Assembly (NCBI GenBank): GCA_964345925.1
Contig: CAYFSP010000014.1
Location: 1 to 34,172, forward strand
From: Miniphocaeibacter sp964345925
GTDB taxonomy: Bacteria; Bacillota; Clostridia; Tissierellales; Peptoniphilaceae
Reading direction: 5' to 3'
DNA: 34,172 nt
Below, piece after piece: positions 16,540 through 26,009 of this stretch. The position numbers and the translations under genes were made by a program. The notes below the pieces were generated by a model. That model was not told the DNA's origin. It saw only the letters and a program-made list of their open reading frames with translations, and did not search any database. The number at the start of each line of letters is the position of its first letter. Position 1 is the first letter of the stretch.

Positions 16540-17664
16540 TTATCTTTCAGGTCTTTTAGTAAAAATTTTAGGGAATCTAGTAGGGAAAATATCTAAATTA
16601 TTACTTGCAGATTTTGCTAAAATACGAAATGTATTTATAACCATATTCTTAACCTCTTCATCTAAATCAGATAGAGAAAATATTATTGTAGATGCTAATT
16701 TCCCCCAACTTAAGTTTAAAACGTCCACATTTTTACTATGGCTTTCCTCTAATATTTTATAAATTGCATCAAAGAATTGCTCTCTTTGTTTGTCATCTAC
16801 CCTTGAAATCCATTCTCTTAATGTATTGTCGACAAAGACGCTACTAGCAGATGTTTTTTCCATATATAGAAAATCATCTCTCTCAATTTTCCAACTATAT
16901 ACATCATGTTGATTTAAATCTTTTTCATAACTGTATACAACGCTATATTCCTCTTTATGTTCAAGTAATATTCCCACTATTGAAGATTGAGGCATAAAGG
17001 TATGAATTTTTGGCAATATTTTAATATACGAATCCTTTTCAACGAGTTTAGCATTTAGTCCAGGACCATCAAAATTATATATTTTATCAATTCTATTTTG
17101 CAATATTTCATTTATAAAGGCTGATGAAAAAATAGCCAAATTACCTCCTTTAGAATGACCTGCAACCCTAATAGGAGAATTTGTTCTATTAATTACATTT
17201 TCAAGATAGTTCTTAGCCTCTATTTGAGCTGGAACAGTATCCATAAAACTCATATTAAAATCTTCTTTCCATCCTACTAAAGTAGTATCAGTTCCTCTAA
17301 ATGCTACAAAGTAATGACCATCCCCAGTATTTACTGTAATTGCTGAAAATTGCTTTTCTTTTTCTAAATCTATATCATTAACATAGCCATATAGTTTCAT
17401 ATTTTTAAATCGTTCGCTTTTTGATAAGATTTTCAATAAAGGTTTATCATTTTTTAGTACAAGTTTAGAATCTAAGTCTTTAATTAAAAAAGATAGATTA
17501 TAAGCTTCTTCTATAGTTATAAATTTATTATGTTCTGAAGGTAGAATATCATCAAAGGGAAAGTATGATAGCCTTGCAAGAATTAATGCATCAATATTAT
17601 TAAATTCGGATTGGTCCAATGTAATGTCTCCACGCCAGAACAAGTATTTAAATATATTATCCAT
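16540..17664 (-). CDS. DUF2974 (Mbeg1-like) alpha/beta-hydrolase
   Basis: 374 residues matching the DUF2974 family, lipase-like alpha/beta-hydrolases common in Firmicutes. Features are FWRGDITLDQSEFNNIDALILARLSY at the start, then VAFRGTDTTLVGWKEDFNM, the nucleophile elbow GHSKGG with Ser171, and NFDGPGL. The catalytic Ser and the RGTD oxyanion-side motif are intact, so it is probably an active esterase or lipase, but the substrate is unknown. There is no signal peptide, which makes it cytoplasmic. An AGAAGGAGAC site precedes the ATG, 17 bp after the membrane-protein gene, so both are likely on one transcript. Confidence 0.85.
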   Translation of the reverse strand: MDNIFKYLFWRGDITLDQSEFNNIDALILARLSYFPFDDILPSEHNKFITIEEAYNLSFLIKDLDSKLVLKNDKPLLKILSKSERFKNMKLYGYVNDIDLEKEKQFSAITVNTGDGHYFVAFRGTDTTLVGWKEDFNMSFMDTVPAQIEAKNYLENVINRTNSPIRVAGHSKGGNLAIFSSAFINEILQNRIDKIYNFDGPGLNAKLVEKDSYIKILPKIHTFMPQSSIVGILLEHKEEYSVVYSYEKDLNQHDVYSWKIERDDFLYMEKTSASSVFVDNTLREWISRVDDKQREQFFDAIYKILEESHSKNVDVLNLSWGKLASTIIFSLSDLDEEVKNMVINTFRILAKSASNNLDIFPTRFPKIFTKRPER

Positions 17665-17681
17665 AAAGTCTCCTTCTAATT

Positions 17682-18212
17682 TTAATTGTTATTACTATCC
17701 TTCATAAATTTTTTCCTATGAATAAAAAATGATATATATATTAATATAACAATTAAAATTGTTACAACTACATTGATTATATTAATATAAAAATTTCTAT
17801 TTATTTTTGATTCATTTACAATTTTAATTTTATTATCTTTTTCTATAATAGAATAGCTATTATCATAAACTTGGTTTCTTTCAACGGATTCATATCCATC
17901 TAATGTACTTATATTATTTGTAAATGAAGAAACGGAGGATAGATTTAAAAACATACTATGTTCATAAGTAATTATTCCGTAAACATCATCAATCTTATAA
18001 ATATATATGGAGTTATTATTAAATCGTTGTTTTTTTATAAATTCAATATTATTTGTAGATGGTAAATTTTTAAAAATAGTTTCTTCGTTTTTTTGAACTA
18101 TACTTTTTTTAGGTATGGTGTATATTTTTTTACCATCAATAATAAAAAGTGATAGTAATAGTACTAGAACTGCTATTATAATATTTGTAATAATTATTTT
18201 TCGTTTAGTCAT
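17682..18212 (-). CDS. Small two-helix membrane protein of unknown function
   Basis: 176 residues, not recognised. A membrane segment at about 7-25 and another at about 139-163 flank an extracytoplasmic stretch of about 110 residues rich in Asn, Ser and Ile. Short basic tails lie at both ends, so both termini are predicted to be cytoplasmic. An AAGGAATTG site precedes the ATG. It is the first gene of a two-gene unit with the DUF2974 hydrolase, and its promoter would lie in the 190-bp divergent region shared with the ABC transporter genes. Confidence 0.65.
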   Translation of the reverse strand: MTKRKIIITNIIIAVLVLLLSLFIIDGKKIYTIPKKSIVQKNEETIFKNLPSTNNIEFIKKQRFNNNSIYIYKIDDVYGIITYEHSMFLNLSSVSSFTNNISTLDGYESVERNQVYDNSYSIIEKDNKIKIVNESKINRNFYINIINVVVTILIVILIYISFFIHRKKFMKDSNNN

Positions 18213-18257
18213 TTAATCAATTCCTTAATTTAAATTATATAATGATTATATACTATA

Positions 18258-18327
18258 ATTCTTTTAATAAAAATGAGGAAATACAATATATTATGAATTT
18301 AATATATATCATAATCATTAAAAGAAT
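18258..18327. repeat. Inverted repeat in the divergent promoter region
   Basis: ATTCTTTTAAT (18258-18268) recurs as its exact complement ATTAAAAGAAT (18317-18327), with 48 bp between. It lies between the divergently transcribed membrane-protein gene and the ABC transporter genes, so it could be a regulator-binding pair or a cruciform. In DNA this AT-rich an 11-bp match is only modestly significant. Confidence 0.35.
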
Positions 18328-18402
18328 CTGAAAATCAATAAAAATTTTAAAAACCACAAAGTTTGTATTATAATATATATAACAATAGAAAGGATGATAC
18401 AT

Positions 18403-19125
18403 ATGAAAAATATTTTAGAAGTAAAGAATTTAATTAAATCATATGAAAAGAATAAACCGATTGTAAAAAATATTAGTTTCAATATTGAATCAGGTCAATT
18501 AGTTGGTTTCATTGGACATAATGGTGCTGGAAAAACAACAACGATAAAATGTATAGTTGGAATTAATGATTTTGAAAATGGAAATATTTTAATAGATGGA
18601 AATAGTTTAAAGGAAGATCCTATTAAATGTAAGGAAGTTATTTCCTATGTTCCAGACAATCCAGATATATATGAATCATTGACTGGATTTGAATATTTAA
18701 ATATGGTTTCAGATATATTTAATATTCCAGTTGATATAAGGAAGGAACGAATAGAGGATTTAGCCAATAAGCTTGAGTTACAAAATGCTTTAGATGACAA
18801 TATTTCCACTTATTCCCATGGAATGAAACAGAAGATTGTTCTAATAGCAGCTTTAATTCATAACCCTAGACTATTGATTTTAGACGAACCATTTGTTGGA
18901 CTGGATCCTAACGCAACTTTTGTACTAAAGAATATTATGAAGGAATTATGTAAAAATGGTGGTGCCATACTATTCTCAACACATATATTAGAGGTTGCTG
19001 AAAATTTATGTACGGATATTATTATAATTAAAGATGGAAATATTATTGAAAAAGGTGATACAAAGGATATTGTAGGAAGTAAATCATTAGAGGAAATTTA
19101 TATGGAGAACTATTATGAAAAGTAA
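18403..19125 (+). CDS. ABC transporter ATP-binding protein
   Basis: 240 residues from the ATG at 18403, preceded by GAAAGGA; an in-frame ATG three codons earlier lies inside that site. It has Walker A GHNGAGKT at 38-45, the signature YSHGMKQK in place of LSGGQ, Walker B LLILDEP followed by FVGLDP, and the switch STHIL. This is the drug/bacteriocin-export type of ATPase that works with an ABC-2 permease. The permease gene overlaps its end by 11 bp. A TATAAT at 18369-18374 is the probable -10 box. The substrate is unknown. Confidence 0.92.
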   Translation: MKNILEVKNLIKSYEKNKPIVKNISFNIESGQLVGFIGHNGAGKTTTIKCIVGINDFENGNILIDGNSLKEDPIKCKEVISYVPDNPDIYESLTGFEYLNMVSDIFNIPVDIRKERIEDLANKLELQNALDDNISTYSHGMKQKIVLIAALIHNPRLLILDEPFVGLDPNATFVLKNIMKELCKNGGAILFSTHILEVAENLCTDIIIIKDGNIIEKGDTKDIVGSKSLEEIYMENYYEK

Positions 19126-20680
19126 TATAGAAATTCTTGTTAAATATTATTTTAAGTCACAATTTTCATTAAAGAATATAAAAAATTATATAAAAAACAA
19201 TAAAGGTATGTTTTTTGGAATTATCTTAGTTTTTTTATACGCTTTTACTTTAATTGTTTTTCAATCGATGATGTTTGTAAAGATGAACTTAGGTGATTTT
19301 ATTCCAGTTATTGCTTTTTTAGTGTTGTTTTTATCATCTTTAATTTCTAGCTTTTTAAAGTCTAGAGATGAATTGTATAATTTTAAAAATAGGGATAATT
19401 TTCTAACATATCCTATAAAGGTATTAGATATTGTAAAGAGTAGATTTATAATATTATATTTATTCAATGTAATAATATCATTTATTATAATTACACCATT
19501 TATTTCTGTTTATTTTATATTTGTAGACTTTTCTTTACTTAATATTATTAACTGGATTATGTTAATTTTAGCTACACCAATAATTTCAATATGTATATCG
19601 GTATTTATAAACACCATATTAACAAGAGTTGTTGGAGGTTTGAAAAATAATAATTACTTATATAATGTAATTTCCATAATTATTGTAATAGCTGTATTAA
19701 TTGGAAGTTTTTACTTTTCCTTTAGAATGAGCTCAGTGGATATGGAAGTTTTAAATATAAATTTAATGATAAAAAATCTTATAAATAAAACAATAAATAT
19801 TATTTTTCCATTAAAATGGATTAAAAGTATTTTTGACAATAAAAATATCTTATTGTCGATAATCTATATTTTTATTTCTTATATTATTTACTATATATCC
19901 GTATTATTTGTAAATCATAAATACTTGAGTATAAATATAAACGGTGGTAAAAAACATGGAAAGAGTTTAAATCTTTCTAAGGTTAAGAAGAATTCAGTAT
20001 TAAAAGCTTTATTTATAAAGGATTTTAAAATTTATACAAATTCAAGAATTTATGCTATAAATACATTTATGGGAACTATAATGGCAATAATATTGTCCAT
20101 TTCCATTATGGTGTTGCCAAAAAGCAAAATCATTGAAGGTTTAGGTATTGGAAATTTAAATAGTATTATTATATTTTATCCTTATATAATGAGTATAGTT
20201 ATATCTATGGCTTGTACAACTGCCGTATCCATATCCTTTGAGGGCAAGAAAAATTGGATAGTTAAGACTTTTCCAATTGGAAATAAAGAGTTCTATGGAA
20301 GTAAGATATTGCTATATTTTACAATTGTAAGCCCAGCTGTAATCATATATATAATTTCTTTATTATTTATGAAAATATCCATTATAGAGATAATTACATA
20401 TATTTTAATATTAATAAGCAATATTGTATTTATTGGGATACTTGGTATTAGAATAAATTTGAAATTTTTAAACTATAATTTTGAAAGTGAAACTAAACTC
20501 GTAAAGCAGAGTATAAATACATTTTTAGTAATGATATTTACTTTTATAATAAATGTTATACCAATGGGTTTAAATTCTTACTTTGGAAATTTTGTTCAAA
20601 TTATAAATATATCAGTAATTTGTATTTTAATAACCATGTCGACTATTTTATATAAAAAGAATATTAGTATAGATTTTTGA
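19115..20680 (+). CDS. ABC transporter permease, multi-pass membrane protein
   Basis: 521 residues, dominated by hydrophobic segments: about ten to twelve helices in two blocks (roughly 30-240 and 315-515) split by a hydrophilic region near 275-310. It has no ATP-binding motif. The overlap with the ATPase gene and the double-block architecture fit a two-half ABC-2-like exporter subunit. The sequence is extremely rich in Ile, Asn and Lys and poorly conserved, so the exact subfamily is uncertain. Its stop codon lies within the left arm of the terminator. Confidence 0.8.
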   Translation: MKSNIEILVKYYFKSQFSLKNIKNYIKNNKGMFFGIILVFLYAFTLIVFQSMMFVKMNLGDFIPVIAFLVLFLSSLISSFLKSRDELYNFKNRDNFLTYPIKVLDIVKSRFIILYLFNVIISFIIITPFISVYFIFVDFSLLNIINWIMLILATPIISICISVFINTILTRVVGGLKNNNYLYNVISIIIVIAVLIGSFYFSFRMSSVDMEVLNINLMIKNLINKTINIIFPLKWIKSIFDNKNILLSIIYIFISYIIYYISVLFVNHKYLSININGGKKHGKSLNLSKVKKNSVLKALFIKDFKIYTNSRIYAINTFMGTIMAIILSISIMVLPKSKIIEGLGIGNLNSIIIFYPYIMSIVISMACTTAVSISFEGKKNWIVKTFPIGNKEFYGSKILLYFTIVSPAVIIYIISLLFMKISIIEIITYILILISNIVFIGILGIRINLKFLNYNFESETKLVKQSINTFLVMIFTFIINVIPMGLNSYFGNFVQIINISVICILITMSTILYKKNISIDF

Positions 20681-20716
20681 TGAATTAAAATGAAAAGATT
20701 TTAATTCATCTTTTTT
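20679..20716 (+). terminator. Rho-independent terminator of the ABC operon
   Basis: A perfect 13-bp stem GATGAATTAAAAT / ATTTTAATTCATC with a 6-nt loop and six T residues, starting within the permease stop codon. A TATAAT for the next gene begins only 3 bp after it. Confidence 0.88.
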
Positions 20717-20747
20717 GTTATAATACATATAAGTGAAGGAAGGTATT

Positions 20748-21206
20748 ATGGATTATATAGTAAGAGAAAATAATAAATCATTATTTACAGGATATGATGT
20801 AAAGGATGAGAATAATAATTTAGAGATAAATATTATAGGCAAGAAGGATATTGATAATATTTTAGAGCTTTACAATAAGAATAATGATTTACTAAGAACT
20901 ATAAGATTTATAAATTGTTTTGGAATAACAAATTATGAAATTTATGAAAAAGACAGTTTGATATTAAGTATTGGAGAGGAGATAAATCTCTTTAAAAATA
21001 CTTACTATTATGATCTATTAGGTTGGAAATTAAAGCATTTTAAAGATGGATATATAATAACAAATATTGAAGACGAAGAAATTGCTGAAATAATATTTGA
21101 AGAGGATTTTTATAAAATTATAAATGCAGAAAAAGAAAATCTTTTAAATATTGTTGTTATTACATTGGTTTTATTTATTACAAAAAAGGAAGGTATAGAT
21201 GAATAA
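20748..21206 (+). CDS. LURP-one-like protein, divergent paralogue of the one at 21820
   Basis: 152 residues from the ATG at 20748 (GAAGGAAGG site). It is not identifiable by a strong motif alone, but it aligns by eye with the LURP-one-related protein 600 bp on. YEIYEKDSLILSIGEE then NLFKNTYYYDLLGWKL parallels FEIYENDECIGEIRKE then TLFKDRYNLDFNDWKV. Both end in a hydrophobic segment equivalent to the buried C-terminal helix of the tubby-like barrel. The family has a 12-strand barrel fold and no established bacterial function; membrane or phosphoinositide-like binding is only an analogy. It overlaps the cysteine hydrolase gene by 8 bp. Confidence 0.65.
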   Translation: MDYIVRENNKSLFTGYDVKDENNNLEINIIGKKDIDNILELYNKNNDLLRTIRFINCFGITNYEIYEKDSLILSIGEEINLFKNTYYYDLLGWKLKHFKDGYIITNIEDEEIAEIIFEEDFYKIINAEKENLLNIVVITLVLFITKKEGIDE

Positions 21207-21717
21207 TGTATTAATAGTAGTAGATATGCAAAACGACTTTATAAATGGTTCATTAGGAACGCCGGAAGCTGTAGCAATTGTTCCAAATGTTGTAGAGAAG
21301 ATTAAAAATTTCAATGGCGATATAATATTTACAAGGGATAGTCATGAAGAAGATTACTTAGAAACACAGGAAGGTAAAAATCTACCAGTAGAACATTGTA
21401 TAAAAAATACTAATGGATGGAATATACATAATGAAATAAGTAATTTAGTTAAAGGAATAATTATAGACAAGGTAACTTTTGGTTCAGATAAACTCGTAAA
21501 GCTATTAGTGGAAAAGAATGAACAAGAAAAAATTGACTCTATAACATTAGTTGGACTGTGTACGGATATATGTGTAATTTCCAATGCGTTATCCATAAAG
21601 ACATTTCTACCTGAAACTTCTATAATAGTAGATGCTTCCTGTTGTGCCGGTGTAAGTAAGAAAAGTCATTTAAGGGCTTTAGAAGCTATGAGAGCATGTC
21701 AAATAGAAATAGAGTAA
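21199..21717 (+). CDS. Isochorismatase-like cysteine hydrolase (nicotinamidase-type)
   Basis: 172 residues with the catalytic triad of this superfamily: Asp9 in VVDMQNDF, Lys91 in DKVTFGSD, and Cys125 in VGLCTDICV. The TDICV context and a probable metal-site Asp-x-His (DSH, about 48-50) favour a nicotinamidase that converts nicotinamide to nicotinate for NAD salvage over a true isochorismatase. The protein is shorter than typical PncA. It is the second gene of a two-gene unit and is followed by a terminator. Confidence 0.82.
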   Translation: MNNVLIVVDMQNDFINGSLGTPEAVAIVPNVVEKIKNFNGDIIFTRDSHEEDYLETQEGKNLPVEHCIKNTNGWNIHNEISNLVKGIIIDKVTFGSDKLVKLLVEKNEQEKIDSITLVGLCTDICVISNALSIKTFLPETSIIVDASCCAGVSKKSHLRALEAMRACQIEIE

Positions 21718-21734
21718 TACAATATTTATCAAGT

Positions 21735-21767
21735 AAACAGAGTGGTGATACAAACTACTCTGTTTTT
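21735..21767 (+). terminator. Rho-independent terminator of the cysteine hydrolase unit
   Basis: AAACAGAGTGGT pairs with ACTACTCTGTTT (one G-T wobble), 7-nt loop, followed by T residues. Confidence 0.82.
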
Positions 21768-21819
21768 ATTATCCATGTTATAATTATTATATAAAATGCA
21801 AAATATATGAGGAGGTACT

Positions 21820-22296
21820 ATGAAACTTTTATTTAAACAAAGATTTTTTTCCTGGTTTGATAGTTTTGATATATATGATGAAAATGGAAATATGGTTTTT
21901 GAAGTCAAAGGACAATTGTCTTGGGGACATAGATTAAAGATTTATAATAAAAATTATGAATATGTAGGACAGGTAAAAGAAAGGGTAATAACATTTTTAC
22001 CTAAATTTGAAATTTATGAAAATGATGAATGTATTGGAGAAATAAGGAAGGAACTTACTTTATTTAAAGATAGATACAATTTGGATTTTAACGATTGGAA
22101 GGTTAGTGGAGATATTTTTGACTGGAACTATGATGTAAGAGATGGTAATGGAAATTTGATTATGACTGTAAAAAAAGAAATATTTAGACTGACGGATACT
22201 TATGTGCTAGACATTGTAGACGAGAAAAACAAATTATACTGTTTGATGATAGTACTTGCAATAGATGCAGCAAAATGTAGTAAAAATGCCTCCTAA
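21820..22296 (+). CDS. LURP-one-related (YxjI-like) protein
   Basis: 158 residues with the recurring beta-hairpin pattern of the LURP-one-related family: FDIYDENGNMVFEVKGQ, then LKIYNKNYEYVGQVKE, FEIYENDECIGEIRKE, YDVRDGNGNLIMTVKKE and YVLDIVDEKNKLYCL. A closing hydrophobic helix sits inside the barrel in known structures. Function in bacteria is unknown. It has its own GAGGAGG site, a TATAAT at 21779-21784 and a terminator, so it is probably a single-gene unit. The paralogue at 20748 suggests a local duplication that enclosed or captured the hydrolase gene. Confidence 0.82.
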   Translation: MKLLFKQRFFSWFDSFDIYDENGNMVFEVKGQLSWGHRLKIYNKNYEYVGQVKERVITFLPKFEIYENDECIGEIRKELTLFKDRYNLDFNDWKVSGDIFDWNYDVRDGNGNLIMTVKKEIFRLTDTYVLDIVDEKNKLYCLMIVLAIDAAKCSKNAS

Positions 22297-22299
22297 TAA

Positions 22300-22331
22300 A
22301 AAAATCTTAAGATATTCTTAAGATTTTTTTT
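22300..22331 (+). terminator. Rho-independent terminator of the LURP-one-related gene
   Basis: A perfect 12-bp stem AAAAATCTTAAG / CTTAAGATTTTT, 5-nt loop, with the T run continuing past the stem. It could act on both strands. Confidence 0.88.
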
Positions 22332-22395
22332 GAACATAATAACAATTATTTATATGATAATATATTAGTAAGTGATAATTATTTTAGAAGGATAT

Positions 22396-24957
22396 ATGGA
22401 GAGTGTAAAAAACTTTTACAATAAATATAAAAAAATAATCAAGACAATTCTTATAACCCTTATAATTGTATTGACTACATATGTAATTGTAAAAGAGGTA
22501 AAGGGCATTGATAGGCGTCAGTTAAGTGAAATGGCAAAAAATATGACTGGCTTAGATAAACTTAAATTTGCAGGATTGGGACTGTTCTGTTTTAGTTTTG
22601 CTGCAATTTATGATTTTATTCTAGCAACTTATTACAATATGAAGATGCCAAAATTTGAAGTGTTTAGAATTGGTTGGATATCTCAGTCCTTTAATAACTT
22701 TATTGGTTTTGGTGGTGTAGCAGGACTTACGATTAGAGAATTTCTGTACGATAAATTCGATGTTGATAGGAAAGTAGTAAACAGAATAATGTTTATAGTT
22801 CTATTTTCGGATATTATTGGTTTGTTTTCCCTGGCGTTTCCAGCTAGTATTGGATTAATTCAAATAAAACAGTATAAATTGGTTCCACTTATGGTCCTTA
22901 TGTTCATAGTAGTGCTATTATTTATAATGAGTGATAAATTTCCTAAAAATAGATTCACAAAGGATGAAGATTCAGTTTTTTCAAGATTACAGAGAAAGTT
23001 AAGGGTTTATTTAACATTACAGTCAACTTTTGAATGGTTTTTAGCAGCTTTATTTTTTGCATTTACAATAAAGTTCTATCAGCCGGAAATATCTTTAATG
23101 GAAAGTTGTATTGTGTATGTTCTAGCAACGATAATAGGTATGATCAGTATGATTCCAGGAGGTCTTGGATCATTTGAAGCAGCATCTATGTTCTTGTTTA
23201 AAACCATGGGATATGGTGAGCCAAATATAATATTAAGTCTATTAATATGTAGAATCTGTTATACGATAATTCCTTGGGTTGTCAGTTTACTATTCCTTAT
23301 TACAGCTCCTAAAGAGGAAGAGGGAAAGGAATCATTACAAAAAGCAAATGTCATTGCTTCAGTTCTTGCTATTTGTGTACTCGTTACAGGAGTAATAATA
23401 ATTTCAGTAGCTATGCCGAGAATATTTGTTAAATTTAGAGTTATGGGACGATTGTTTCCATACTATATGATTGTGTTTAACAAGCGGTTTACCCTTGTAA
23501 TAGGAATACTCTTAGTGGTACTGTCATCGGGAATAAAGAATCTTGTAAAGGTGGCACATCATCTATGTGTAATACTGTTATCTTCAGCTACAATACTATA
23601 TTTAATAAAGGGAAGAAATCATTTAGAAGCGACAATCTGTTTTTTAATAGCTGTATTTCTAGTTATGAATGCAAGATATTTTCAAGGTTCAACAGATGGA
23701 ATACAAGGAAAACAACTATTTAAAAATATTATGATAATTATTGGAATATTCATTGCATATACACTTATTTTCAATATTACTCATAAAGTGGACTTTATAA
23801 ATGGAATAGAAAAATATTCTTTAAACTATATAAAAAATAATACGTTTAATGTTATATTTGCTCCTATGATAGCAATAATCGTATTATCCGTATTGGCAGG
23901 TATATCTCGAGAACATATAACCTTTCAGCTTAATGATGAGGAAGGCAAAGCGAAATTTGATGAATTCCATAAGAAATATCCGTATAATCAATATACGCAT
24001 TTATTCTACATGGACGATAAGAATTACTTTTTAAACAAGGCTGAAACGGTAATGTTTTTATATAGACCATATAAGGATAAAATTTTAATACTTGGAGATC
24101 CAACTGGAGAAAAAGAGGATTTTGAAGATGCAATAGATGAATTGATTATATGGTCTACAGAAAACAAAATGAAAGTAGCGTTCTATCAAATTTTAGGAAA
24201 TAATTTAGAAGAATATATAGACGAGGGTTTTAAATTTTTAAAAATTGGTGAAGATGCAATTGTAAATGTACAAGAATTTAATTTAGAGGGTAAAAGAAAC
24301 AAGATACTTAGAAAAACTATGAACAGTATGGAGCCTAGAGGATTAAAATTTAGAATTGTTAACACTCCCTTTACAGATGAGTTTGTATCTTCACTTAAAG
24401 AGGTTTCTGATGAATGGTTAGATGGTAGAGGTGAAATGCAGTATTCATTAGGTGCATTTAAAGAGGAGTATATTAAGAAGGCACCAGTATTTGTAATAGA
24501 AAATGAAGATGGAAGAATTGAAGGCTTTGCTAATATGTTACCAATTAAAGGTAGTGATATGCTATCTATAGACCTTATGAGACATAGACTTGAAAACACA
24601 GAAGGAATTATGGATATGTTGTTCATATCAATACTGCAATGGGCAAAGGAAAATGATTATAAATATTTTGATTTAGGAATTGCTCCATTGTCAAATGTTG
24701 GAAATAAACTTTATTCTGGAAACAAGGAAAAACTTGTAAACTTAGCATATCAATACGGTAATAAAATATACGGTTTCAAAGGCCTTAGAAAATATAAAAA
24801 TAAATTTAATCCAGAATGGAAGAGCGTTTATATAGCATATAAAGACGATTTGAATTTGCCTGAAATACTGTTGGCATTAGTAAATGTTTGCTATGGAAAT
24901 ACTGATGAAATGAATGTAGAATATTTTAATGAAATGAAATCAAAAGTTATAGAATAA
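22396..24957 (+). CDS. mprF: Bifunctional phosphatidylglycerol lysyltransferase/flippase MprF
   Basis: 853 residues from the ATG at 22396 (AGAAGGAT site); an in-frame GTG eight codons earlier lacks one. The N-terminal two thirds is a multi-pass flippase domain (UPF0104 type) with GGVAGLTIREF and a SMIPGGLGSFEA segment, then further membrane helices to about residue 505. The C-terminal DUF2156 synthase domain has a GNAT-like fold, with LGDPTGEKEDF, WLDGRGEMQYSLGAF and FDLGIAPLSNVG. MprF moves lysine (or alanine) from aminoacyl-tRNA to phosphatidylglycerol and flips the product outward, lowering surface charge and sensitivity to cationic peptides. It is monocistronic by context. Confidence 0.92.
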   Translation: MESVKNFYNKYKKIIKTILITLIIVLTTYVIVKEVKGIDRRQLSEMAKNMTGLDKLKFAGLGLFCFSFAAIYDFILATYYNMKMPKFEVFRIGWISQSFNNFIGFGGVAGLTIREFLYDKFDVDRKVVNRIMFIVLFSDIIGLFSLAFPASIGLIQIKQYKLVPLMVLMFIVVLLFIMSDKFPKNRFTKDEDSVFSRLQRKLRVYLTLQSTFEWFLAALFFAFTIKFYQPEISLMESCIVYVLATIIGMISMIPGGLGSFEAASMFLFKTMGYGEPNIILSLLICRICYTIIPWVVSLLFLITAPKEEEGKESLQKANVIASVLAICVLVTGVIIISVAMPRIFVKFRVMGRLFPYYMIVFNKRFTLVIGILLVVLSSGIKNLVKVAHHLCVILLSSATILYLIKGRNHLEATICFLIAVFLVMNARYFQGSTDGIQGKQLFKNIMIIIGIFIAYTLIFNITHKVDFINGIEKYSLNYIKNNTFNVIFAPMIAIIVLSVLAGISREHITFQLNDEEGKAKFDEFHKKYPYNQYTHLFYMDDKNYFLNKAETVMFLYRPYKDKILILGDPTGEKEDFEDAIDELIIWSTENKMKVAFYQILGNNLEEYIDEGFKFLKIGEDAIVNVQEFNLEGKRNKILRKTMNSMEPRGLKFRIVNTPFTDEFVSSLKEVSDEWLDGRGEMQYSLGAFKEEYIKKAPVFVIENEDGRIEGFANMLPIKGSDMLSIDLMRHRLENTEGIMDMLFISILQWAKENDYKYFDLGIAPLSNVGNKLYSGNKEKLVNLAYQYGNKIYGFKGLRKYKNKFNPEWKSVYIAYKDDLNLPEILLALVNVCYGNTDEMNVEYFNEMKSKVIE

Positions 24958-24985
24958 AAAAATTAGGCATTAGCCTAATTTTTTT
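24956..24985. terminator. Bidirectional terminator shared by mprF and the DUF3048 gene
   Basis: AATTAGGC / GCCTAATT, 4-nt loop, with A runs on the left and T runs on the right. It overlaps the last bases of the mprF stop and of the convergent DUF3048 stop, so it terminates both transcripts. Confidence 0.88.
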
Positions 24986-26009
24986 ATTTGAAATCTATAT
25001 TGGTTGTAGTATCAACTACTTCAATCCAAGTTTGGCCAGGGTTTAAAATAATTTCTTCATTATTGGAGTTTTTAAATATGGTTTTAGCAGTTGGTGATGC
25101 TTTACTCCATGTAATATCTATTATTTTCCCATCTGTTATAAACTTTCCTTTTCCTTCGCCTATTGTAGCAATAGCAAGAGTTCCACCAGCGCCAACCACT
25201 TTGCTATCAGCATATTGAATAATAATATTTTTTGCTGAAACTTCATTATCTGTAGCTTCATCTATGAATTTTTGACTATTTCTAGAAACTGTATATGTAG
25301 AATCATCATTATAATCAAAACCTACAATATATTCGGAGTTAAAAGGTATGGTTACACTTTTAAGCTCATCGCCTTTAATCATTTGTTCCTCTATTTTTTT
25401 ACCTTCTAAATCGAATTTAAAACCGGAAAAATCTCTTTCCTCTTTGTAGTTTTTATCCTTGATTGCTTCATTTAACAATTTAATAGAGGTATATGCATTA
25501 TGAGGAGCAACTTTTTTCACCTCTTTATTTCGAATAAATGTTTTATTTTCCAATTCCATACCATCTAAATTGTCCACATTTAATTTTCCAATAGTTCTAA
25601 TACCTTCGTCACTACCACCGAAATGAGCATATATACCGTCATATTCTGAAATAGCTTCAACGAAATATGGTCTTGCACTACGAACAGGTCCTATTTGTTT
25701 AGTATTTGCGTTTTGGAATAATGCTAAATATCTAGTAAAATGACCTTCAACTTTAAATTCGTAAATAATTCCAGCATCCTCTAATCCAGATTGAGGTCTT
25801 GCCCCTGGATGGTTATCGATCATTACACCAATAATAGCTTTTTTATTATCCTTTTCTGTTGATTTACTACCATCAATAGGAGAGTAGATCTCTTCTTTGA
25901 CTACTTCAGTAGGTTGTTGTTTATCCGTAGCCTTATTCTCTTCTTTCTTACAGCTTACAAATGTTAAAGCAAGTAGAGAAAAGAGAATTAAAAATTTTAG
26001 TTTTTTCAT
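24984..26009 (-). CDS. DUF3048 lipoprotein (YerB-like)
   Basis: 341 residues from the ATG at 26009, chosen for its AAGGAGG site; a 12-residue upstream extension has none and would bury the signal peptide. MKKLKFLILFSLLALTFVSC is a lipoprotein signal with the lipid-modified Cys20, followed by a charged linker. The mature part carries the DUF3048 domains: GVMIDNHPGARPQSGLEDA and, later, QIGPVRSARPYF and HFGGSDEG, then the C-terminal half with TLAIATIGEGKGKF. The family is extracytoplasmic and of unknown function. A TATAAT 30 bp upstream of the ATG is a probable -10 box. It is transcribed divergently from galT. Confidence 0.88.
   Translation of the reverse strand: MKKLKFLILFSLLALTFVSCKKEENKATDKQQPTEVVKEEIYSPIDGSKSTEKDNKKAIIGVMIDNHPGARPQSGLEDAGIIYEFKVEGHFTRYLALFQNANTKQIGPVRSARPYFVEAISEYDGIYAHFGGSDEGIRTIGKLNVDNLDGMELENKTFIRNKEVKKVAPHNAYTSIKLLNEAIKDKNYKEERDFSGFKFDLEGKKIEEQMIKGDELKSVTIPFNSEYIVGFDYNDDSTYTVSRNSQKFIDEATDNEVSAKNIIIQYADSKVVGAGGTLAIATIGEGKGKFITDGKIIDITWSKASPTAKTIFKNSNNEEIILNPGQTWIEVVDTTTNIDFK

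Noticed and set aside
18300..18320. Fur-like sequence near the divergent promoters at 18.3 kb
   Set aside because: Only fragments of the consensus match and the surrounding DNA is almost pure A/T, so the match is not above background.
24186..24626. 146-codon open frame on the minus strand
   Set aside because: Antisense to the conserved MprF synthase domain, with no recognisable domain.
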